Of a stretch of 48,299 bases of DNA, positions 6,764 to 16,008 are shown one piece after another (within the stretch, counting starts at the first letter, position 1; every line of letters begins with the position of its first letter). Location: assembly GCA_009841255.1 (NCBI GenBank), contig VXMD01000018.1, forward strand, positions 156,736 to 205,034, in the 5' to 3' direction. A program made the translations under genes and the position numbers. The DNA is from Candidatus Poribacteria bacterium. GTDB taxonomy: Bacteria; Poribacteria; WGA-4E; WGA-3G. The notes under the pieces are model-generated. The model did not search any database. It worked only from the letters and a program-made list of their open reading frames with translations, and was not told the DNA's origin.

Positions 6764-8584
6764 TTATTCGGCGGAAACTTCCTTATATCCCTTCGGTAGC
6801 GGCGTCCCGGCAACGAGGGCAGATTTCAGGGGACGGACGTGTCGGCAACTGCCACGGTGCGTGAAGCCAGGACACTCACACGTTACATCTGCCCCTACAG
6901 CCTCTAAGACATAAAATTTGCCCTTCTGTGATGAACTCTCGGCGTGATAAACGGTTCGTTCGGGACCCGTGAGGACCGCGGCTAAGGTGCGAATGGCTTC
7001 TTCGGAATACGGTCGCAGCTGCGCACGCGTCGCCTCTTCGAGATGAGCGGCGTTCTCTTCGAGGTATATATCGCTCGCTTGTTGGAGGACATCGAATAAT
7101 TGCGGTTCCTCGACTTCGGCGGCATGCCCAGAGAGTGCATTCATCATCCGCTTGAGTTCACTCAGCACATCAGGTTGGAGCGCACTATCGGCACCGGGTA
7201 TCAACACCGTGCCTTCAACAAGCGCGTCCATCAAGGCGGCTTTCGTCTCCAAGACAGTCTTGACGAATTCGTCTACCGTCCCGCGCGCAATCATATAAGT
7301 GACGTTAACAGTCCCCGTCTGTCCAATGCGATAGGCACGGTCCTCCGCCTGCCAATGATTCGCCGGCACCCAATCTAAGTCATTGAAGACAACCTGTCGT
7401 CCAGCGGTCAGATTGATTCCGACGCCAGCGACGTGCATATTGGCGATGAAGAGTTGGACGTTTTCATCGTTTTGAAATTGATCGACTCGGTCCTGACGTG
7501 CCTCAGCCGGAACTTCCCCAGAGACGAAGACGGCTCGGTCACCGAAATGTTTGTGGAAACGCTCGAGTGTATTGAGGAAGGCAGTAAAGAGAATGACTTT
7601 TTCGCCCTGTTCCAGTGCGTTTTCGACGAATTTGATGGTATGCCGACATTTTGCAAAGGCGAGTTTTCGACGCGCTGTCGTTAACCGACCCACGGCTTGT
7701 CGCCGTTCCGAATTTTCCGATTCATCTTCAACTGTTCCGATGGATTCAGGTGCGTCAAACTTCGTTAGGAATTCGCGGACAGCGTTATTGAAGTGCTGTA
7801 TCGCATACGGGTGCAATTCAACGTCCAACCACGTTCGGACTTTGGGCGGCAGATCCAACACCTCATTTTTGGTGCGCCGCAGCATCACGCCGTGGAGTTG
7901 AACGGTCAGTTCCGCAATGTTGCTCGCGCCATCTGCGACTAACCCGAAGTCTCCCTGATAGGCGTCACAATACCGTTTGGCGAAACTGAGGAAACTCTTG
8001 CCGAGGGGGTGATCCACCAATCGTAGAATCGGGAAAAGGTCCCGAGGGCGATTCGTCATCGGAGTCCCCGTTAGCGCGTGGACGATCGGCTCCCGTTGAA
8101 GCGTTTTCACCAGTTTCACAGCGTTCCGACTGCGCTGACTCTGATGATTTTTCAAGTAATGCGCTTCGTCAAAGACGATACCTTTCCATTCAAACGCGAG
8201 AAGTCCTTCAAGGTGTTTACCGAGAATCTCATAGTTGATGATAACCCACTCGTGGAACTCAGCTGACGGAAGGGGACCGGGACCGACGATGACAGGTTCG
8301 GCGAAGGGGAACACAAACTCGATTTCACGTGCCCAATTCCGCTTGACAGAAGCGGGGCAAATCACGAGATAGGGACCTTCTGGCTCCGCTTCGGTCATCG
8401 CGATGATGGACTGTCGGGTTTTGCCGAGCCCCATATCGTCGGCGAGAAGTGCACGACGGCGACCCAGCAGGAAGGCGACCCCCTCTATTTGATGTGGATA
8501 GAGCCCCTCAGCAATCTCTTGAGCTTTTTTAAGCTTACCTTGCGAAGGCAGGACGTGGTTTGTGATTTGACGGTTTTCGTTCAA
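6764..8584 (-). CDS. SNF2-family ATPase with C-terminal SWIM zinc finger
   Basis: The 606-residue protein carries the SNF2 helicase motifs in order: LADDMGLGKT (motif I, residues 47-56), CPASVKRNW (Ia), VFDEAHYLKN (DEAH at 139-142), HALTGTPM (III), RRTKNEV, ILFTAFLNT (IV) and an AYRIGQTG...RGTVDEF block (VI). Near the C-terminus CECPGFTHRGSCRHV is a CxCx(n)CxH SWIM finger, a zinc-binding DNA- or protein-interaction module, normally in front of the helicase in RapA-like proteins but here behind it. The start is a TTG at 8584, chosen because GGAGGG lies 6 nt upstream and no better start follows. It probably remodels protein-DNA complexes; the actual target is unknown. It lies 70 nt downstream of the vWA gene. 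Confidence 0.9.
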   Translation of the reverse strand: MNENRQITNHVLPSQGKLKKAQEIAEGLYPHQIEGVAFLLGRRRALLADDMGLGKTRQSIIAMTEAEPEGPYLVICPASVKRNWAREIEFVFPFAEPVIVGPGPLPSAEFHEWVIINYEILGKHLEGLLAFEWKGIVFDEAHYLKNHQSQRSRNAVKLVKTLQREPIVHALTGTPMTNRPRDLFPILRLVDHPLGKSFLSFAKRYCDAYQGDFGLVADGASNIAELTVQLHGVMLRRTKNEVLDLPPKVRTWLDVELHPYAIQHFNNAVREFLTKFDAPESIGTVEDESENSERRQAVGRLTTARRKLAFAKCRHTIKFVENALEQGEKVILFTAFLNTLERFHKHFGDRAVFVSGEVPAEARQDRVDQFQNDENVQLFIANMHVAGVGINLTAGRQVVFNDLDWVPANHWQAEDRAYRIGQTGTVNVTYMIARGTVDEFVKTVLETKAALMDALVEGTVLIPGADSALQPDVLSELKRMMNALSGHAAEVEEPQLFDVLQQASDIYLEENAAHLEEATRAQLRPYSEEAIRTLAAVLTGPERTVYHAESSSQKGKFYVLEAVGADVTCECPGFTHRGSCRHVRPLKSALVAGTPLPKGYKEVSAE

Positions 8585-8613
8585 GATCCGCCCTCCAAAT
8601 GTAAAGCAAGGAC

Positions 8614-8639
8614 AACTTATGCCATTTAAGGCATAAGTT
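8614..8639. other. Perfect 10-bp inverted repeat between vWA and SNF2 genes
   Basis: AACTTATGCC (8614-8623) and GGCATAAGTT (8630-8639) flank ATTTAA. There is no T run on either strand, so it is more likely an operator or a processing or stability hairpin in the vWA-SNF2 transcript than a terminator. Confidence 0.55.
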
Positions 8640-8654
8640 CATTACGGGCTACAG

Positions 8655-9629
8655 TTACCGACCTCTATCAACGAGCCACAGATCACCTTCACTGACGGCC
8701 GAGAGGCGTCTTAACATCACAGCACCCGGGAAATTAGGTGCCATTCCGATTCCCATCGCGAAGATGCGTCCGTTGCCTGCGGCGTGTTCACCGATAAGCG
8801 TGAGATCAGGTCCTGCAATTGTGGTAGGGATGCCGTCGCTAAAGAGAACAACAATCGTAGGGGCGGTTTTGGCGGTTTCGGTCAACGCCGATAGCATATC
8901 GTGGTCGGTCCCTTTCGTGTGAATTTGGGATTGGATGTCGGCGAGATAGTTTGACGAGGCGGCGACTGTCTGTTCTGTTACCGGAATAAAGCCGTCTTGG
9001 TAGATGATGAGTTCTGTGCTAAACGCCATGATGTTGAAACTGTCGTGGGGTTCCAGGAAGGTTAGCGAATTCCGCATGAGATCTATAATCCGCTTGAGCT
9101 TCCGCTGCGGGAGGTTTTGCATACTCGTAGACAGGTCGATGCAATAGACGATGCGTTGGGGTCCCTCCTGCGCCTCAATGAACCTCACCAGCCGACTCTT
9201 GAAACGTGCTTTTTCCTTCTTCTCTTTTTTGAAAGGACGTTCGATCACCCTTTGCACACGTGGGGTATCGTCAAATTCGACATGGGTTGCAGTGGGTCCC
9301 ACAGGCTCGCCCACATCTTTGGTGTCAAAGGGTTGAAAAGGCGCGGGTTCCGCGGCGGAGACGACCCCCCGAGCACTGGCAGGTTGGTTGCTCGTGAGGA
9401 TTTTCAGGCGGGGTTGGCTGACATCCCGTGTTCTTCTGTGCCTGACTCGCGTGCGTTTCGGGGGTGTCACGCGTCTGACTTTCGGTTTTTCTTCGATGAC
9501 GAATAGGGCGTTGATGGCATCAGCATTTCGCTGCGGATGGGTGCTAAACCAGAAGAAGAATCCGAGCACCCCAACGCCGAGATGTAACAGGACAGAGATC
9601 AGTAATGCTTTGCTGGATTTCGATTTCAT
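8655..9629 (-). CDS. Membrane-anchored von Willebrand factor type A protein
   Basis: The 324-residue protein has one N-terminal membrane segment (about residues 8-28, ALLISVLLHLGVGVLGFFFWF), a basic, low-complexity Pro/Arg/Lys linker (residues 45-150) resembling the periplasmic spacer of TonB-like proteins, and a C-terminal vWA domain. The metal-ion-dependent adhesion site is intact: DLSTS at 165-169, a Thr in the GTDHDM loop and FSDG in VVLFSDGIPT. vWA domains bind protein partners through Mg2+; the role here is unknown. No clear ribosome binding site precedes the ATG. The gene stands in the same orientation as SNF2 and the YCF48 gene upstream. Confidence 0.85.
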   Translation of the reverse strand: MKSKSSKALLISVLLHLGVGVLGFFFWFSTHPQRNADAINALFVIEEKPKVRRVTPPKRTRVRHRRTRDVSQPRLKILTSNQPASARGVVSAAEPAPFQPFDTKDVGEPVGPTATHVEFDDTPRVQRVIERPFKKEKKEKARFKSRLVRFIEAQEGPQRIVYCIDLSTSMQNLPQRKLKRIIDLMRNSLTFLEPHDSFNIMAFSTELIIYQDGFIPVTEQTVAASSNYLADIQSQIHTKGTDHDMLSALTETAKTAPTIVVLFSDGIPTTIAGPDLTLIGEHAAGNGRIFAMGIGMAPNFPGAVMLRRLSAVSEGDLWLVDRGR

Positions 9630-9639
9630 TTTTTAATTT

Positions 9640-9834
9640 TTAATCTTTCCTTGCGGTTCGGTCAGGTGAATCGAATAAACAACGATGCTCTCCGTAGATC
9701 CGCCTTCCACTACGTTTCAGGCTACGTTTTTGTTTATCTTTTAAGGAAAGGTATTCATGTTTAGTCGTCGCCTTGCGTTCAAAAGCGAGGTATTCCTCGG
9801 GGGTAAGATAAGTTCTGACTGCAATAGATGACAT
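9640..9834 (-). pseudogene. Uma2-family endonuclease remnant, truncated by the MITE-like element
   Basis: The first 29 codons (MSSIAVRTYLTPEEYLAFER then KATTKHEYL) match the typical N-terminus of Uma2 proteins (PF05685, PD-(D/E)XK fold), which are highly multiplied in this kind of genome. Immediately after HEYL the sequence becomes the MITE-like repeat, and the remaining 35 residues are translated repeat ending at a stop at 9640. The catalytic core is missing, so the gene is dead. The rest of the Uma2 gene is not found on the other side of the element, so part of it was also deleted. Confidence 0.75.
9645..9750. mobile_element. MITE-like repeat (copy 1), inserted in a Uma2 gene
   Basis: A 106-bp non-coding element has 8-bp perfect terminal inverted repeats, CTTTCCTT (9645-9652) and AAGGAAAG (9743-9750). 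Its core contains CCTTGCGGTTCGGTCAGGTG and ATCCGCCTTCCACTACG, shared with the copies at 22106, 30706, 33251 and 34376. It carries no transposase and would need one in trans. Confidence 0.75.
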
Positions 9835-9847
9835 GAACGGCTCCGCG

Positions 9848-12800
9848 TTAGCGCATCGACATCTGTTCCTGGGTCTCTAACTTCCGACGCAGGACAACAC
9901 CCCACTGCCCAACAACCCACAATGCCTTACCGTCCTTAGAACGGCTGATAACATAGAGATTGTTGTCGATATCGGTGTGTTCCTGCTCCCACGTCTCGCC
10001 ACCATCGGTCGAACGGATAATTGTCCCCTCTTCACCGACGGCGTAGATATCCTTTTCGGAGAGTGCGATGATCCCGTGGAGGTTCTTGGTGACCCCAGTC
10101 ATTGTAGGTTGCCACGTAAAACCGCCATCCGTCGTCTTCAGGACGATACCGGCTTCACCTACCGCCCATCCTGTCCGCTTGGCGGCAAATGAGACTGCAT
10201 TGAGATCGTAATTCATCTTTGTTTCGTGCAACCGCCAATACTCACCACCGTTAATAGTGCGTTGGGTCACCCCACTTTGTCCGACCGCCCAACCGAGAGG
10301 TGCGAATTTCATGTCCACATCCATCAGTGTATCGTTTGCGGTGGTGCGCTGGGGTTTCCATGTGGGACCGCCATCCTTGTTATGGATGATGTATCCGAGT
10401 CTACCGACAGCCCAGCCTTCGGAAAACTTACCGAAGTCCACATCGTTGAGTGAGAACGTCCCGGGCGGATCGCCTTCCATGAAAGGCGGTTGTTCAGGTG
10501 TATCTCCGGCTGTCCACGTCGCGCCATCTGTCGTATAGAGGACTGTCCCGTCGCGCTGCATCGCCCACCCCCATTTTTCAGGTTCGAGACTCGCAAAGTG
10601 TACCCCGATGAGACGTTGACGCGTCCGACTTGGGAGTGTCTCCCACGTCTGCCCACCATCTTGGGTTTCCAATAGCACGCCGCCGTCTCCCGCGATCCAA
10701 CCGTTTTTGTCATCATAGAAGAGGACTTCCCGGAAGTCATTGCGCTGCTGTTCACCGAGTTGACGTTCCCATGTCTCCCCACCGTCTGCGGTGTGGTAGA
10801 TACTGCCGCCACTCCCCACAGCCCAGGCGTGTTCCGAATCCAAGAAGTACACGCTGGCGACTCGGCGGGCACCGCGTCTGCGGCGTCCTTCAGGTTCTGG
10901 CGGCGGGGGCGGCGGTTGTGGTTCCGCTCTGTTTGCGGGCGAGGAGACCTCGTCCCTACGGGCGTTAGGCGGGAGTTCGCCTTCCGGCGCGAAACGTCCG
11001 GGACGTTGTCGCTGCGCTCGAAGCCGATTTTGAATTTCCTCCGGTGTCTCGTCGTATTTTAATGTCGGTCCCTCTACGACCTCCTTTTCCGCTTCCGCTT
11101 CTTCTGGCACCTCGGATTCTTCGAGTAAAAACGGGTTGAATTCTTCCATGGCGACCCTATTATCGTCTGCATCGTCTCCCGTATCAACAGGAATCGCTTT
11201 CCAAGTCAATCCCTGATCCTCAGTGACATAAGCACCACCACCGCCGAGCCCCCAAGCGTTGGTATGCGAGTGGAAGGTGATGCGTCTCAAGCCGCGCGTG
11301 CTTCGGGTCGTGGTCTGCAACCTCCACGTTTCACCCCCGTCCTCACTCAACAACGAGTTGCCGTTGCCGAGAACCACCCACCCCCGGTTTTCATCAGCGA
11401 AGTGGACAGCAACACCCGGTTGATTCGTCTTCGCCTGAATTTTCCAGTAGTCGCCACCGTCAACAGTATGGAGAATAAACCCGCCGTCTCGACGTTGCGG
11501 CGTGACTGCCCATCCCTCTTGACTGTTGATAAAGTGTATGTCGGTGATGTTTGCGAGTGTGGTTCCAGTCTTCTGGATTTCCCACGTTTTGCCGCCATCT
11601 GCGGTATGCACGAATTGTCCAATCGTCGCTCCGAGCCACCCTTCGTCGGCATTTAAGAAATACATTGTGCTAACACGCGGTAGGTTCTGCTTGGTTGCCT
11701 GAAGAATCGGCTTCCACGTTTCACCACCGTTCTCGGTCTGGAGCAAGACGTTGGATCCAAGGATTCGCCCGTGTTTTTCATCAGAAAATTCGACTTGGCG
11801 CAGATCCGCATTGACACCGCTGTGCTGCGGCAGCCAGGTTTTACCGCCGTCTGTAGTATGTGCGATTGCACCACCTGAACCGACTGCCCATCCGTGCTGT
11901 GCATCTACGAAATGTGTATCGGCAAAGTTCGTCCGCCACGTTGCTTGACGAATAATGTCCCAATGATAGGCAACGGGTTCAACAAGGGTTTCCTCTTCAG
12001 CTGTAATAATTTCTGGTTCTTCAGCGACAGGCGGCAGTTTTGCTGGCAATTCCGCCTCTTCAATAGAGTAGCGCATCGCAATTCCGCCCTTTCCCACAGC
12101 GACAACGCCATCGGGTGAGAGTGCCAAACCGTAGAGGTCGTTGTCGGTGCCGCTCTCCTGTATTTCCCACTTTTTGCCACCGTTGACGGTGGTAAGCATC
12201 ACACCGTCATCACCGACGACCAATCCGTGTTGTGTGCCCGCAAAATAGAGTTTATTTAAATTCGCTTGCGTGCCGCTGCGTTGGAAGTTCCAACGCTCTC
12301 CACCGTTTGTCGTATGTAAAATCTCGCCAAACTGTCCGACAATCCAGCCGGTGTTTTCATCTGCGAAGTAAACCGCATAGAGTTCATTGAAGGTGTTGGT
12401 CGTTTGTTGGTTCCATGTCAACCCCCCATCTTCCGTCGCGAGGCACACCCCGGGCCATCCGATAGCCCACCCTCTCTTTTCATCGAGAAAAAACACACCC
12501 TTTAGCATCAAAGAAAGAAAATCGCCCGTGGCGGTTTGCGAAAGCCACGTTTGCCCGCCATCAATTGTGTGTATGATACTACCGAGGTCGCCGACAGCCC
12601 AACCGACTTGCGGACTAATGAAGTGGACAGAACGGAGTGTAAATGCTGAATTGCTACGCTGGCGTTCCCAGTTTGTGCCACCATCGTTGGTATGAACGAT
12701 GAGTCCGCGCTCACCGACTGCCCAACCGTGCTTGTCAGTTGCGAAATAGATGTTCCAGATGCCGTCCCAGATATCCGTTTCAATTTCGTTCCATGTCTGA

Positions 12801-13960
12801 CCGCCATCCTCACTCATTGCCATAGTCCCGCGCCTACCGACTGCGATGGCGCGATTTGCATTCGTAAATTGGACGTTCTGCAGGTCATTCGCAGTCGTTC
12901 CACTGGTCATTTTCCATGTCGCACCCGCATCCATCGTGTGCAAAATAGTGCCGTACCACCCAACCGCCCATGCCTCCGTAGGTGTCGTAAACTGGATTCC
13001 CGTTAAATTGTTTTCGGTGCCACTGTCCATCAATTGCCAGTTGTCGCCACCGTCCTCGGTCCGCGTAATAAAGCCGACATCCGCCACGGCGACCCCGTAA
13101 TTTTCATCTGTGAAATGGATACTGTTGATGGTATCTCGGACGTGTCCATTAATCAGTGGGATACGGCTATCTTGACGCTCCCAATCGATACCGCCATTTG
13201 TCGTATGAAAGATAGAGCCGTCACTGCCGACAATCCACCCCTCATTATCACTGACGAAGAAGACCTGTTTATTGTCGTTGATCATCCGATCGCGTTCACC
13301 CGCAAAGCGATTGCTCTGCTCCCGCCACGCTTCACCCCCGGTTTTGGTGTGAAGGATCCTATCATGGGTACCGACAACCCATCCCGTTGAATTATTAACG
13401 AACCAGACACCGTTGAGCATAAATTCGCTGACATACTCGTACCGTTTCCACTCTTTTCCGCCATTTTTAGTGTAGAGGACATCCGAATCCTCGCCAACAA
13501 TCCACCCCACTTTTGAGTTAGCAAAATAGACATCGAGGAGCATTGCGGAGGTGCCGCTCCGTTGCAACGTCCAGTGTTTACCACCATCGTCAGTAGCCGC
13601 AATTAACCCTTCATCGCCAATTGCCCATCCGTAGTCCGCGTTCGTGAAGTAAACCGCTTTGAAATCCAAGGAGGCATCAGGCAGACGAAATCCGGGACTT
13701 GTTGTGTCAACTTCTTGTTGCTTCCACGTTTTTCCACCATCCGCTGTATGGATAATCAACCCTTTCTCCCCGACAATCCATCCCTGTTTATGATTGACGA
13801 AGTGCAGGTCGGTAAAGTGTGTCTCCCAATCCGCCTTTCGGGTCGCTTCCATCTTGACGCAACCGTTAAAAAGGAACAAGGTGCCAAACAGAAGTGCTAT
13901 GACAAGAAGTTTTGACTTCCAAAACACGCCAAAACGGGTCAGATTACGTGCCAAACTCAT
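9848..13960 (-). CDS. Giant YCF48-repeat beta-propeller lipoprotein
   Basis: The 1370-residue product consists of more than twenty repeats with the pattern GWAVGxxGxIxHTxDGGxTWxxQxSG, the YCF48/HCF136-type (BNR-like) propeller module. The number of blades means several propellers in tandem. Two linkers break the series: an acidic Pro/Glu stretch (about residues 645-670) and a Pro-rich, Arg-rich segment (about 1000-1060, with PPPPPP and GRRRRGARR). The N-terminus has a hydrophobic segment ending FLFNGC, a lipobox with Cys34. The frame opens at 14032, but the ATG at 13960 is chosen because GGGAGGG lies 4 nt in front of it. Cyanobacterial YCF48 helps assemble photosystem II; in non-phototrophs these repeats are thought to be extracytoplasmic protein-binding scaffolds. 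Here no partner is suggested beyond its neighbours. Confidence 0.88.
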   Translation of the reverse strand: MSLARNLTRFGVFWKSKLLVIALLFGTLFLFNGCVKMEATRKADWETHFTDLHFVNHKQGWIVGEKGLIIHTADGGKTWKQQEVDTTSPGFRLPDASLDFKAVYFTNADYGWAIGDEGLIAATDDGGKHWTLQRSGTSAMLLDVYFANSKVGWIVGEDSDVLYTKNGGKEWKRYEYVSEFMLNGVWFVNNSTGWVVGTHDRILHTKTGGEAWREQSNRFAGERDRMINDNKQVFFVSDNEGWIVGSDGSIFHTTNGGIDWERQDSRIPLINGHVRDTINSIHFTDENYGVAVADVGFITRTEDGGDNWQLMDSGTENNLTGIQFTTPTEAWAVGWYGTILHTMDAGATWKMTSGTTANDLQNVQFTNANRAIAVGRRGTMAMSEDGGQTWNEIETDIWDGIWNIYFATDKHGWAVGERGLIVHTNDGGTNWERQRSNSAFTLRSVHFISPQVGWAVGDLGSIIHTIDGGQTWLSQTATGDFLSLMLKGVFFLDEKRGWAIGWPGVCLATEDGGLTWNQQTTNTFNELYAVYFADENTGWIVGQFGEILHTTNGGERWNFQRSGTQANLNKLYFAGTQHGLVVGDDGVMLTTVNGGKKWEIQESGTDNDLYGLALSPDGVVAVGKGGIAMRYSIEEAELPAKLPPVAEEPEIITAEEETLVEPVAYHWDIIRQATWRTNFADTHFVDAQHGWAVGSGGAIAHTTDGGKTWLPQHSGVNADLRQVEFSDEKHGRILGSNVLLQTENGGETWKPILQATKQNLPRVSTMYFLNADEGWLGATIGQFVHTADGGKTWEIQKTGTTLANITDIHFINSQEGWAVTPQRRDGGFILHTVDGGDYWKIQAKTNQPGVAVHFADENRGWVVLGNGNSLLSEDGGETWRLQTTTRSTRGLRRITFHSHTNAWGLGGGGAYVTEDQGLTWKAIPVDTGDDADDNRVAMEEFNPFLLEESEVPEEAEAEKEVVEGPTLKYDETPEEIQNRLRAQRQRPGRFAPEGELPPNARRDEVSSPANRAEPQPPPPPPEPEGRRRRGARRVASVYFLDSEHAWAVGSGGSIYHTADGGETWERQLGEQQRNDFREVLFYDDKNGWIAGDGGVLLETQDGGQTWETLPSRTRQRLIGVHFASLEPEKWGWAMQRDGTVLYTTDGATWTAGDTPEQPPFMEGDPPGTFSLNDVDFGKFSEGWAVGRLGYIIHNKDGGPTWKPQRTTANDTLMDVDMKFAPLGWAVGQSGVTQRTINGGEYWRLHETKMNYDLNAVSFAAKRTGWAVGEAGIVLKTTDGGFTWQPTMTGVTKNLHGIIALSEKDIYAVGEEGTIIRSTDGGETWEQEHTDIDNNLYVISRSKDGKALWVVGQWGVVLRRKLETQEQMSMR

Positions 13961-14059
13961 TTTTCCCTCCCATTGTTTGTTCTCTCCGCATAAAAACCGA
14001 GAAGACCTCTTGGATTTAAGGTATTTAGACAAACTTCTCCAGCCTTTTGTTCACGTTAA

Positions 14060-14962
14060 TTAATAAGTACTGCTATCACCCAAAAGGCCGGAGCGCGCGA
14101 CGGCAACACCGATTGCGATAACAACCGGTAACGCAACCCCTGCTATCTGGACAATCAGAGAACGCCGCACACCGAGTCTCTGAATTACCCCTATCCGTCC
14201 GACATGGACAAAGAGCAGCGCAATCAATAACAGAATAGCACTCGCCGCCGGCACTTCCGCAAAAAAGTAACCGTTCATCCAGATACCAATCAGTAGGAAT
14301 GTCACAATCGGCGAGGTACCACGCGGAAAAACGAACCGCTTCCTGTCCCGTTGCAGAACGAGCGTAATTATCCAGCCCGCCGCGAAAATTGCCACTAAAA
14401 TCCCGGCGTGTTGTGCCAAGCGCAAACTGCCCGACAGTGCGAGAACCAGGGCGGTTCCTCCAAAAAGTCCAAAATAAACGAACGGACCCGACGCGCCAGC
14501 GGGTAAGGCACTAAAACTTCCTTCTACGATATGCCAAAACATAAATATCACAACAGCAAGACACACCCACCAAATAATTCCTTCAACGGGTCCCCATGTG
14601 TGCTTGAATGTTGAAGTGAGAAGCAGCCGCGGTATAACTATAGAAATTGCTACCTGTGCTACCGGTCCCCACACCGCCACATGCCAAAAACTCGCAACGA
14701 TTAACCCGACAATAGCGAGATAACAGAGCCACTGTGTTCCCAGACGGGGTGGAAATACGGGCATCCCTTCCATACCGAGATAGCCAACGACATAGCCAAC
14801 TCCGAGTACGGCAGCGATCAGCCAAGCCGTAAATCCACCTTGCTCTTTCTCATATCTAACAGTTGCGTATTCTTTGGGAGCACGCGATCTCGCGAATATA
14901 AAAATCCCACTACCGACGATGGTTGGCAGGAGTAAACCGAGCAAAAGTTGTTTCATTGGCAT
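14060..14962 (-). CDS. Polytopic membrane protein, function unknown
   Basis: The 300-residue product has about nine hydrophobic segments separated by short loops, beginning with LLLGLLLPTIVGSGIFIFA and ending with LIVQIAGVALPVVIAIGVAVA. A soluble loop with RSRAPKEYATVRYEKEQGG follows the first segment. No transporter or enzyme signature was recognised. It lies about 100 nt upstream of the YCF48 gene in the same direction and may be co-transcribed with it. It could be a scaffold or channel subunit, but nothing in the sequence shows which. Confidence 0.75.
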   Translation of the reverse strand: MPMKQLLLGLLLPTIVGSGIFIFARSRAPKEYATVRYEKEQGGFTAWLIAAVLGVGYVVGYLGMEGMPVFPPRLGTQWLCYLAIVGLIVASFWHVAVWGPVAQVAISIVIPRLLLTSTFKHTWGPVEGIIWWVCLAVVIFMFWHIVEGSFSALPAGASGPFVYFGLFGGTALVLALSGSLRLAQHAGILVAIFAAGWIITLVLQRDRKRFVFPRGTSPIVTFLLIGIWMNGYFFAEVPAASAILLLIALLFVHVGRIGVIQRLGVRRSLIVQIAGVALPVVIAIGVAVARSGLLGDSSTY

Positions 14963-15118
14963 CGCTGCTCTCCCTCCATCGGATATATCTATAGGACTGA
15001 CGCAGACAGGCGATACATCGCCTCACTACGAGCGTAGACCTTTTGTAAATACAAGCGCATTTCACTAAGACGCACCGGTTTGTAGACGAAAAGACTGCGC
15101 ATTGTGTCCGTCCTGTAT

Positions 15119-15733
15119 CTATCTTTGCTGCGCCTCAATACTCACAGTCAGTTGGATATCGTCACTGACGGAACCCGCGCCGTAAGTCATCCCGAATTCG
15201 CTTCGATTAATCGTAAAGACGCTCTGAAACCCGATCAGTGCTTCACCTTGTCGTCCTTTACCTCTTCCAGTAATTTCAACATCTACGGTGATGGATTTCT
15301 TGACACCGAGGAGTTCAAGATCACCTGTGACTGCCAACACATCATCTTTCCCTTCCTTCATCTCTACTTTTGTGCTTTTGAAGGTAATCACAGGAAACTG
15401 CTTCGCACTGAAAAAGTCAGGACTCCTCAGATGCTGATCGCGTTTTTCGTTGCCCGTATCAACACTCGCCGTCTTAACTTCAAATTCCACCATGTTCTTG
15501 GACACATCTGCGTCCATCGTGATCTCACCGGTGAACGCATTAAATCTGCCGTAATTGTAAGTAATGCCATTGTGTTTTGCGCGAAAAATTACCATTGAAT
15601 GCGCTGTGTCAATTTCATACGTATCTGCGGCATCCACCATCTGTATGCTTCCAGCAAAGCCGATACCGATCAGTGCCAAAACAAGGATTCTCATACGAGA
15701 AAACCACAAATTCCGTCCTAAATCCATTTTCAT
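15119..15733 (-). CDS. YceI-family periplasmic lipocalin-like protein
   Basis: The 204-residue product has a signal peptide (LVLALIGIGFAGSIQMVDA) followed by a complete YceI domain: YEIDTAHSMVIFRAKHNGI, the FTGEITMD strand, KRDQHLRSPDFFSAKQFPVITFKS and the closing VFTINRSEFGM. YceI proteins form a lipocalin-like barrel that binds isoprenoid chains. The ATG at 15733 has AGGAGA about 10 nt upstream; a second ATG two codons later is an alternative. A perfect promoter (15809-15837) drives it, back to back with the promoter of the selenoprotein gene at 16009. Confidence 0.93.
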   Translation of the reverse strand: MKMDLGRNLWFSRMRILVLALIGIGFAGSIQMVDAADTYEIDTAHSMVIFRAKHNGITYNYGRFNAFTGEITMDADVSKNMVEFEVKTASVDTGNEKRDQHLRSPDFFSAKQFPVITFKSTKVEMKEGKDDVLAVTGDLELLGVKKSITVDVEITGRGKGRQGEALIGFQSVFTINRSEFGMTYGAGSVSDDIQLTVSIEAQQR

Positions 15734-15808
15734 TGACCAAAGATCTCCTTATAGATCGTTGTTAAATTTTTTGGTTACGCGTGTTTTACCTTATATGTAG
15801 GTTAGAGA

Positions 15809-15837
15809 AGTATACCCGATCCGCCAAACTGTGTCAA
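15809..15837 (-). promoter_or_regulatory. Consensus promoter of the YceI gene (minus strand)
   Basis: On the minus strand TTGACA (15837-15832), 17 nt and TATACT (15814-15809), about 75 nt before the start codon. Confidence 0.75.
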
Positions 15838-15894
15838 CAAAAAATACTGAATGAAGCGTTAGAAACTCATCGCCCTACCGCAATCCAATTTTTC

Positions 15895-15924
15895 TTGAAT
15901 TTCATTAGGCAATTGTGGTATAAT
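15895..15924 (+). promoter_or_regulatory. Extended -10 promoter upstream of the cytochrome/WD40/HMA gene
   Basis: TTGAAT (15895-15900), an 18-nt spacer and TATAAT (15919-15924) preceded by TGG, which makes an extended -10. It lies about 85 nt before the ATG at 16009 and is divergent from the YceI promoter. Confidence 0.65.
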
Positions 15925-16008
15925 TACTGCAAAAATGTGTTAATTGCGGCATTTTAGCGCAGCGTGCTATAGAACCGTATCGCAACGACTGGGAGGGTTT
16001 CAAGAAAT

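Noticed and set aside
8614-8639. Hairpin between vWA and SNF2 as a terminator
   Set aside because: There is no T run on either side, so it is listed only as an inverted repeat.
10324-10872. Long frames opposite and within the YCF48 gene (for example 10324-10872, 11347-11652)
   Set aside because: They repeat with the YCF48 periodicity and are out-of-frame shadows.
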